Assembly (NCBI GenBank): GCA_900548355.1
Contig: URKR01000013.1
Span: forward strand, 1 to 57,769
Direction: 5' to 3'
Length of the DNA stretch: 57,769 nucleotides
From: an uncultured Oscillospiraceae bacterium
GTDB taxonomy: Bacteria > Bacillota > Clostridia > Oscillospirales > Ruminococcaceae
Shown here: positions 51,926 to 57,769 of the stretch, piece by piece
Numbering within the stretch: the stretch's first letter is position 1
How the letters are laid out: each line of letters opens with the position of its first letter
Notes under the pieces: model-generated
Seen by the model: the letters and a program-made list of their open reading frames with translations, nothing else
Databases searched by the model: none
What the model was told of the DNA's origin: nothing
Made by a program: the position numbers and the translations under genes

Positions 51926-53227
51926 CGGTTTAACCCGTTTCACCTTTCCCCAAACATACCTTATCCCCCACCCCGCCAGCGCAGCCACAACCAGGCAGGT
52001 GGCGGGGGCGAGGGCGAAGTTCCAGAGCATTGGGACGAGGTGGGTGTGGATATCGCAGTGCACTTTGGCGAGCAGCATCCAGCTCAGCGGGGCAAGAGCG
52101 CTCAAAACCCAGACGCTCGCAACCGCCCAGAGCCGCGCCGGCGGGCGGCGGTGGCGCGCGATGCAAACGCCAAACGCCGCCGCAAGCGCCGCGGCCCCGA
52201 TGCCGAGCAGCGCCCCCGGCGCAAGACTGACCGGGCCGAGCTGCAGCACCGGCTCGGCCGAAGAGAGATACCGCCACGCGACCGCAAAGGCGCTGATCTC
52301 CTCGCCGCCGGTATGGAAGAGGGCCGGGGCCAGGGCGTTTGCGAAACTTTCGCCCCAGCTGCCGAAATAGAGATACCCCTGCACAAGCCAGACGCCGAAC
52401 GCCGCCGCCACCCCGGCGACGGCCGCGACACCGGCGAAAAACATCCGTCTGAACCAGGCCGCGGCCCCCTTGCCTTCGGCCAGGGCGGCGGCCCAGCAGG
52501 CGAACAGCGGGATTTCGCCCAAAATCAGGAAGGTGGAGATAAACTCAAACCCGCACATACAGCGCAGCATCGGCGCGGCGAAGCAGAGCGCGTAGCAGTA
52601 CCACGGCGTACGGCCGCGCCGGCGGGTCACGGCGCAGAGCAGCGCCCCGGCCAGCATCGGCAGCAGCCAGGTCCACAGACACCAGTACAGATCCTTCATG
52701 CCGCGCTGCACCCAGGGGGCCAGCACCGCGGCAAGCGCCCAACCCACGCCGGCCGGTGCGCCAAACGCCCGCCCGGCCGCCCAGGCCAGCGCGAGGGCGG
52801 CGGCGTAGAACAAAATGCTGTTGGTCGCGTAGAGCATCCGCTCCCGCGCCTCGCCGCTGTCCTGCCAGATCGAAAACACCTTGTTGAGGATGCCGAGGGC
52901 CCACCCCTGCAGACCGGTCTGGTGGGTGTAGGCGTGGTAGTCCTCGGGTTCGACCGGGGTGTTCTCACGGTAGAGGTAGCGGTTTTGGGTGTCGCCGAAT
53001 TCCTCGGTATAGGTGCCGAGGAAGCCGCCGGGGCTTTGCTGATCCTGCTGCATCTGGAGCATCCGCGCAAAGACCAGCGCCTGGGAATAATCGTCCCAGA
53101 AGCCAGTCAAATAGGTATCCTGGTTGTGCAGCCCGAAGGTCAGCACCGCGCTGAGCGCAAGCGCCAGCACCGCAGCCAGCAGCCCCCGCAGCGGGGCGGG
53201 AAGGCGGGAGAGGGGGAATGAGGTCAT
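51923..53227 (-). CDS. Polytopic membrane protein (possible GT-C-like)
   Basis: 434 residues, about ten membrane helices. The first helix is followed by a large outside loop with GLHNQDTYLTGFWDDYSQALVFARML and many Tyr/Asp residues (YHAYTHQTGLQGWALGI). Further helices: LYATNSILFYAAALALAWAAG, LYWCLWTWLLPMLAGALLCA and others; the end KVHCDIHTHLVPMLWNFALA. The layout (acidic residue in the first outside loop, many helices) resembles lipid-linked-sugar glycosyltransferases of the GT-C fold, but I recognise no family, so the function stays open. No obvious ribosome binding site other than GGAAATC 8 bases upstream. Repeats flank both sides of the gene. Confidence 0.65.
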   Translation of the reverse strand: MTSFPLSRLPAPLRGLLAAVLALALSAVLTFGLHNQDTYLTGFWDDYSQALVFARMLQMQQDQQSPGGFLGTYTEEFGDTQNRYLYRENTPVEPEDYHAYTHQTGLQGWALGILNKVFSIWQDSGEARERMLYATNSILFYAAALALAWAAGRAFGAPAGVGWALAAVLAPWVQRGMKDLYWCLWTWLLPMLAGALLCAVTRRRGRTPWYCYALCFAAPMLRCMCGFEFISTFLILGEIPLFACWAAALAEGKGAAAWFRRMFFAGVAAVAGVAAAFGVWLVQGYLYFGSWGESFANALAPALFHTGGEEISAFAVAWRYLSSAEPVLQLGPVSLAPGALLGIGAAALAAAFGVCIARHRRPPARLWAVASVWVLSALAPLSWMLLAKVHCDIHTHLVPMLWNFALAPATCLVVAALAGWGIRYVWGKVKRVKP

Positions 53228-53263
53228 AAAGATTTCCTGCTTATCGTTAAAAAGTTAGGAATC

Positions 53264-53455
53264 AGGCGTTAAACATTAGGAGTTATGGTGGATCGGCGGC
53301 CGCTGGCCGCCTTAAATAATTCAAATGCAGAGGGCGGATTCCCTATCCGCCCGGTTGGCGGCGGGATGGGCATCCACGATTGTCAACATGCTTCGCCTTT
53401 GTTTATAGGGACCGTGGCGTGATCTACGCGGGCCGATATGGAATCGGCCCCTATA
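53264..53455. repeat. Composite repeat region
   Basis: GTTAAACATTAGGAGTTATGG with TGGATCG (as at 28825), then hairpin GGCGGCCGCTGGCCGCC with TTAAATAATT (53294-53321), then AGGGCGGATTCCCTATCCGC (53331) and, after a divergent middle, GGGCCGATATGGAATCGGCC and CCCTAT at 53429-53453. This is a worn copy of the double-hairpin family; no gene is seen in 53228-53501. Confidence 0.5.
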
Positions 53456-53501
53456 ATCTCTATCAATTTTTGTTGCTCGCGTCCCAAAATGGCCGCGCCG
53501 C

Positions 53502-55124
53502 TCACCGGTCCCATTTATCGCACAGCGAGGCGATCTGGTTGGCGAAACGGGCGAGATCCTTGTTGGCGCCGCCGCGGTTGTGTTCGATAACAACAAGCAG
53601 CCGCTTGCCCATGTTGAGCAGCCTTTCAAAGGCCGCGCTGGCGCGCTGGGTCTTGTAGCTAACCGCAGGCTGGTCGGCGCGCGGGGCGATGCGCTCGGTG
53701 TTGCCGCGCGCAAGGCAGGTCACACGGCCGCCCGCAAGCTCATAACAGCCGCCGGGGAACGGCGCTTCGGCCGCATACCCTTCAAGGCTGAGTTCTTTTG
53801 CAAAACCGGCTGCAACCTCGTCGTCACCGTGGTTGACAAAGACATAAGCCGGTTTGGGCGCGAAATGGTCAATCCAGCGGCGCAGTCCGTCGTGGTCGGC
53901 ATGGCCGGACATGCCCGACATCTGGGCAATCTCGGCGTTGACCGCGACGGTTTCACCAAAGAGCTTGACCTCCTCGGCCCCTTCCAGCAGGTGGCGGCCA
54001 AGCGAACCTTCCGCCTGGTAGCCGACAAAGAGGATCGTACATTCCTCCCGCCAGAGATTGTGTTTGAGATGGTGGCGGATGCGCCCGGCATCGCACATGC
54101 CGGAAGCCGAAAGGATCACTTTTGGGGTGGGGTCCAGGTTGATGGCGACCGAATCCTCCTTGGTTTCGCTGATCCGCAGCCCGGGGAAGGACAGCGGGTT
54201 CTGCCCGCTGCGCACAAGCGCGAGCGCTTCCGCATCAAAACATTCGCTGAAATTTTCACGGAAGATCGTTGTCGATTTGCTTGCGAGCGGGCTGTCTACA
54301 TACACTTCAAACCCTTCGTGGCCCTTCACCCGCCCTTCGGCCTTGATCTGGCGGATGAAGTAGAGCATTTCCTGGGTGCGCCCGACCGCAAAACTCGGGA
54401 TCACAACATTGCCGCCGCGGTCAAACGTGCGCTGCAGCACAGCCGTAAGTTCACCGACATAGTCGGGTTTCGGCCCGTGGGAGCGGTTGCCGTAGGTGGA
54501 TTCCATCACGACATAGTCAGCCGCATCCAGGTAATGGGGGTCGCGCAGCAGCGGCTGGTTGAGGTTGCCGATATCGCCCGAAAACACAATCGTCTCGGTG
54601 TTCCCGCCTTCGGTGATGCGCAGCGTGATTGAAGCGCTGCCCAAAAGGTGCCCTACATCGGTAAAGCAGGCTTCCACGCCGTCAAAGACCTGTACCGGCC
54701 GGCCGTAAGGCTGGGGCACAAACTGTTTCATCACCTCAATGGCATCCTGCACGGTGTAGTCCGGTTCAACCAATTCCCGGCCGCTGCGCTGGGCCTTGCG
54801 GTTTTTCCATTCGGCTTCCTGTTCCTGGATATGGGCCGAATCTTCAAGCATGATGTCGCAGAGGTCGGTTGTCGCATCCGTCGCATAGATCGGCCCGGTG
54901 AAACCGTTTTTGTACAAATGCGGAATCCGGCCCGAATGGTCGATATGGGCATGGGTCAGCAGCACAGCCTCAATCTCGGCCGGGGCGCAGGGCAGGTCGG
55001 CGTTTTGGTACACACTGCGCCCCTGCTCCATGCCGCAGTCAATGAGGAAGCGGTGGCCGGCGGCCTCCACAAGGGTACAGCTGCCGGTAACCTCATGCGC
55101 GGCGCCTACAAACGTCAGTTTCAT
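53502..55124 (-). CDS. MBL-fold/beta-CASP RNA-metabolising hydrolase
   Basis: 540 residues from ATG 55124 (GGGAGGG 6 bases upstream). Metallo-beta-lactamase motifs: LTHAHIDHSGRIPHLYKNGF (zinc ligands), VGHLLGSASI, FSGDIGNLNQPLL. The beta-CASP insert has ESTYGNRSH, VVIPSFAVGRTQEMLYFIRQ, VYVDSPLASKSTTIFR and ILSASGMCDAGRIRHHLKHNL, then SGHADHDGLRRW and VFVNHGDDE (last ligand). The family includes RNase J relatives and CPSF-73-like nucleases (YsnF/TTHA0252 type). An extra C-terminal helical stretch of about 80 residues follows. Its likely job is RNA processing or decay. The next gene upstream starts 29 bases away. Confidence 0.9.
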   Translation of the reverse strand: MKLTFVGAAHEVTGSCTLVEAAGHRFLIDCGMEQGRSVYQNADLPCAPAEIEAVLLTHAHIDHSGRIPHLYKNGFTGPIYATDATTDLCDIMLEDSAHIQEQEAEWKNRKAQRSGRELVEPDYTVQDAIEVMKQFVPQPYGRPVQVFDGVEACFTDVGHLLGSASITLRITEGGNTETIVFSGDIGNLNQPLLRDPHYLDAADYVVMESTYGNRSHGPKPDYVGELTAVLQRTFDRGGNVVIPSFAVGRTQEMLYFIRQIKAEGRVKGHEGFEVYVDSPLASKSTTIFRENFSECFDAEALALVRSGQNPLSFPGLRISETKEDSVAINLDPTPKVILSASGMCDAGRIRHHLKHNLWREECTILFVGYQAEGSLGRHLLEGAEEVKLFGETVAVNAEIAQMSGMSGHADHDGLRRWIDHFAPKPAYVFVNHGDDEVAAGFAKELSLEGYAAEAPFPGGCYELAGGRVTCLARGNTERIAPRADQPAVSYKTQRASAAFERLLNMGKRLLVVIEHNRGGANKDLARFANQIASLCDKWDR

Positions 55125-55153
55125 TGCAAGCCCTCCCATCTTTGGCAGGTGAT

Positions 55154-57769
55154 TTATCCGTTGCGGCCGGCGCCGTACTGCGGCGCTTCGGGCAGAACAA
55201 ACGGCTGGGCAAAGTTTTCGGTGCGGTCATTGATGTTCATTCGGATATCCCAGAACACATCGCCGTAATCCATCAGGATTGTATAATTCTGATCACTCAA
55301 ATTCGCGAGGGTGTCGGTATCGGTGATGAGCAGCACATTGCCTTCGCCATAATAGGGCACAAGGCTGTCATCGTAGGTTTCAGCCACAGAACCGGTGTCA
55401 AGCAGCTGGGAGACAGCTTCGGCCGTCGTGCAGACAAGCTGCAGCCGCGCGCCGGCAGGCAGCGCGTCGAGCAGATCACCGCGGGTGACCGCGCCGTATT
55501 CAAGCTCGCTCACTCCGCCGGCCACGGCGGTCAGGGTCATATCTTCGGTCACAGCAAGCGCAGCATCCTGCAAGGTGGCCTGGGCTGTCCAGGCATCCCG
55601 GCTGCCCTCGGCATAGGCAAGGTAGACTTCGGCCACGAAGTTGCCGAAGCTGATCGTCTCGTCCGCGTCGGCGTTTTCTTCAAAGGTGAAGAGCTCCTGC
55701 GCGCGGACGCTCTCATCCCCCTGCGCCAGGGCGGTCAGACCGGTAGCGGTGCTGTCGTAGGCAGTCTGCGCATCGGCCGAAAGGCTGCTGCGCGCCGCCT
55801 GCAGGCTGGCGGCCGCCACGGTTTCTGCCGCCGCCGTGATGCTGCCGTCCGTCCCGAAGGTCAGGGTCAGCGCGGCGACGCTGTTCAGCCCGCCGGCGGC
55901 GTTGAGGATGGTCAGCCCGTGCTCGGTCCGGGTTGCCTCATCGGGGTTCAGGGTCAGCACCGCATTGACGCCAAGCCCCGCAAGGGTTTCGGCATCGACG
56001 GCGGTTTCGGCCCCGGCGACGCAGACAATCGCCTGCGCGCCCTTGGCCCGCAGCGCAGCCACCTGCTCCGAGGCGATCTGGCTTTGTTCCGCCGTGCTGA
56101 CCTGGGCATGGGCGTATACCCCCGCATTTTCAAGCGAGAAGAACCCGATTGTCTTGCCTGCGCGCTGCACAACCTCCTGCAGGCCATTGGTGATGCGGTT
56201 GCGGCTCCAGCTTGTTGAGCGGTAGAACAGCGGCGTGCCATCTTCGTTCTGCAGCGTTGAAGCGATCGAAGGGCCGGAGGTGACGGCGGCATCCTCAACC
56301 AGACGCTCGGCCCCGAAAGCAAGGTCCGAAGCGCCGAAAACCTGCAGGTCATACCCCGCATAGTTCATGGAACTCAGCATATCCATGCCGCCGGTCAGGC
56401 TGGTGTTGGCAGCCCCCTGCACGCTGCCGCCGGCATCCAGCAGGATGCTGTCCGGGTCGTCGGCATGCAGGGCGGCGACATCGGCCAAACTGACCGTGCC
56501 GTTATCCGCCGTGCCGCGAAGATTCCCGGTCGCGTAGATCGTCACATCGACCGGGCCGACCCGCACCGTCACATCCACACTCTGCCGGCCGTCGGCCAGC
56601 GTGGCGGTCAGGGTGCAGCTGCCCTCGCCCACGGCGGTGACAACGCCCTTTTTGTTGACCGTCGCGACATTTTCATCGCTTGTCTGCCAGAACACCCGCT
56701 GGCCGCCCTCCTTCTCGGTCACCTCGTCGGTCGTCATCGTGACCTTGTCCTTCACGTTCGGCAGCCAGAGGATGTTCTGGTAGGTATCATTGGTAAAGCT
56801 CGGCTCCGCCCCGCTGACCTTGGCGTCGGTAAAGCCGGTGACGCGCAGTTCCTCCATAACAAAATCGATATCAACAGTCTCGCTCTGCACGCCGTAGCTG
56901 GCGCCGGGTTCGGTGTAGCTGGCCTGCCACATCGTGTAAGCCCCTGTGTAGCCGAGGGTTGAGTTGAACCGCGCAATCCAGAAATTGTCCCGCCAAGGGT
57001 CGAGCGCCGGGTCGGAAAGGCGGGCCCGCGTCCAGTTGAGCGACGCATAGATCCCCTGTTCCCCCGTATAGCCATAACTTTCCAGCTGCTCAAAAAAGAC
57101 GCTGGTCAGGTGGGCCATCTCCTCGGGGAAGAGGCCGGTGATGGCGGCGTCCTCAAGGTCATAGTAGACCGGCAGGCTGAGCTGATAGGGTTTGGAGGTA
57201 TAATCGGCAAGCCCTTCATGGTCGGGCGCTTTCAGGCCAAGCAGCCGGGCCACATGGTCGGCTTCAAGCCGGGCCTGCTCCTCGGTCGTCGCATAAGAAT
57301 AGAGATAGGTGCCGAACGGGATGCCCAGCCGGGTGCATTCGTCTGCGTTATACTCCCAGGTTTCGTCGTCCTGGTTGTATTCGCCTTCTCCGTTCCATTC
57401 GCTGCCGTAGCCGCAGCGCAGAATTGCGAACTCAACCCCGGCAGCCTGGGCGGCCTCCCAATCGACCTGGCCCTGGTATTTGGAAACATCGATGCCCTTG
57501 CTCGTCGCAGCAAGGATCACCTCTCCGGCATCATTGAAATAAAACCCGTTTTCATTTTTAGCCCAGGCGCCGGCGCTTTCGCCCACATCAGGCACGGCGG
57601 GTTCGGTCGGGCCCTGACTGCGCCCGGCCAGTACGACGATGACAATCGTCAGCACAACGGCCAGCACGCAGACCGCGGCCAGCGCGATGGCGCGCCGGCG
57701 GGAGCCGCCCTGCGGCGCCGCGTCCACGCCGTAGGGACCGGCCACGGCGTTGAGCATGGTGGATTTTCC
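55154..57769 (-). CDS. GH25 muramidase fused to Ig-like and degenerate 5'-nucleotidase-like domains (open at right edge)
   Basis: At least 867 residues from ATG 57757; the frame stays open to the last base and the codons before this ATG read GKST, so the true start may lie beyond. Order: membrane anchor (AIALAAVCVLAVVLTIVIVVLAG, about 23-45); GH25 lysozyme (about 85-310) with KGIDVSKYQGQVDWEAA, FAILRCGYGS, GTYLYSYATTEEQA and the acidic pair in LPVYYDLEDAAITG; an Ig-like Big_2 domain (about 325-405: ENVATVNKKGVVTAVGEGSC); and a 5'-nucleotidase/UshA-like region (about 408-860). In the last, the metal ligands are gone: DVTIYATGNLRG for NDxHG, ILLDAGGSVQG for DxGD, FGASDLAFG for GNHEFD. It probably cuts or binds peptidoglycan at the surface; the final part is likely non-catalytic. 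Confidence 0.85.
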   Translation of the reverse strand, partial: GKSTMLNAVAGPYGVDAAPQGGSRRRAIALAAVCVLAVVLTIVIVVLAGRSQGPTEPAVPDVGESAGAWAKNENGFYFNDAGEVILAATSKGIDVSKYQGQVDWEAAQAAGVEFAILRCGYGSEWNGEGEYNQDDETWEYNADECTRLGIPFGTYLYSYATTEEQARLEADHVARLLGLKAPDHEGLADYTSKPYQLSLPVYYDLEDAAITGLFPEEMAHLTSVFFEQLESYGYTGEQGIYASLNWTRARLSDPALDPWRDNFWIARFNSTLGYTGAYTMWQASYTEPGASYGVQSETVDIDFVMEELRVTGFTDAKVSGAEPSFTNDTYQNILWLPNVKDKVTMTTDEVTEKEGGQRVFWQTSDENVATVNKKGVVTAVGEGSCTLTATLADGRQSVDVTVRVGPVDVTIYATGNLRGTADNGTVSLADVAALHADDPDSILLDAGGSVQGAANTSLTGGMDMLSSMNYAGYDLQVFGASDLAFGAERLVEDAAVTSGPSIASTLQNEDGTPLFYRSTSWSRNRITNGLQEVVQRAGKTIGFFSLENAGVYAHAQVSTAEQSQIASEQVAALRAKGAQAIVCVAGAETAVDAETLAGLGVNAVLTLNPDEATRTEHGLTILNAAGGLNSVAALTLTFGTDGSITAAAETVAAASLQAARSSLSADAQTAYDSTATGLTALAQGDESVRAQELFTFEENADADETISFGNFVAEVYLAYAEGSRDAWTAQATLQDAALAVTEDMTLTAVAGGVSELEYGAVTRGDLLDALPAGARLQLVCTTAEAVSQLLDTGSVAETYDDSLVPYYGEGNVLLITDTDTLANLSDQNYTILMDYGDVFWDIRMNINDRTENFAQPFVLPEAPQYGAGRNG

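Noticed and set aside
51617..53221. Plus-strand open frame of 534 codons over the repeat cluster and the polytopic membrane protein
   Set aside because: Translation is Arg/Pro/Gly-rich and starts within repeats; the minus-strand frame gives clean membrane helices.

Overview
The window looks like a chromosomal segment of a high-GC, low-oxygen gut Firmicute, most likely an Oscillospiraceae/Ruminococcaceae member (Faecalibacterium/Gemmiger/Subdoligranulum type). The reasons are strong AGGAGG ribosome binding sites, sigma-A type promoters with 17-bp spacers, a desulfoferrodoxin, the GGGtGRT/NifU-like gene pair, paired sugar ABC permeases with no own ATPase, and dispersed hairpin repeats ending in GTAGGGG/CCCCTAC. 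The taxonomic call is inference. No tRNA, rRNA, IS element or CRISPR array was recognised.

Layout. 1-1353: end of a decayed prophage (tail-region protein, XkdX, an ORF that fuses a phage glycosidase N-terminus to the end of an unrelated membrane polymerase, and a truncated gene). 1577-4449: a lower-GC cassette bounded by terminators (DUF4230 membrane protein, ribbon-helix-helix regulator, AAA+/DUF4143 ATPase). 4502-6887: GGGtGRT protein and NifU-like scaffold, divergent from desulfoferrodoxin. 7311-8128: a small membrane gene broken by an in-frame TAG, and a Cys-rich DUF6171 protein.

8174-25895 is a plant-polysaccharide utilisation locus. On the minus strand are AraD, GH115, a hypothetical protein, GH28 and an AraC regulator. 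On the plus strand are two sugar ABC permeases and a lipoprotein binding protein, then, after a terminator and a new promoter, GH105, CE12, GH112, GH51 and an aldo-keto reductase. None of the enzymes has a signal peptide, so I infer that rhamnogalacturonan-type oligosaccharides are imported and then dismantled in the cytoplasm. The set covers unsaturated ends (GH105), acetyl groups (CE12), Gal-Rha phosphorolysis (GH112), arabinose (GH51, AraD) and glucuronic acid (GH115).

25959-31964 is the most unusual part: a five-gene minus-strand operon encoding a DivIVA-like coiled-coil protein, a secreted/membrane VWA protein with a cytoplasmic FHA domain, a zinc-ribbon FHA-like protein, an ABC ATPase with two N-terminal FHA domains, and an ABC-2 permease. 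It resembles a mycobacterial Rv1747-type FHA-gated exporter split into separate genes and joined to a polar scaffold. Only one of the four FHA modules keeps the canonical phosphothreonine-binding residues.

32177-41146: an AT-rich, probably acquired flavin reductase; a metal-efflux operon (ArsR repressor, separate HMA chaperone, P-type ATPase) with a clear operator; and an AraC regulator divergent from a GPH symporter, creatininase-family protein and carboxylesterase. 41146-50811: FtsH; a two-component system with a large membrane-anchored partner; HAD phosphatase; sirtuin; NAD(P)H-hydrate dehydratase; small XRE regulator. 50813-57769: a membrane protein under three GACAAATTTGTC-like operators, a polytopic membrane protein, a beta-CASP metallohydrolase, and a GH25 muramidase fused to a 5'-nucleotidase-like domain that has lost its metal ligands (open at the right edge).
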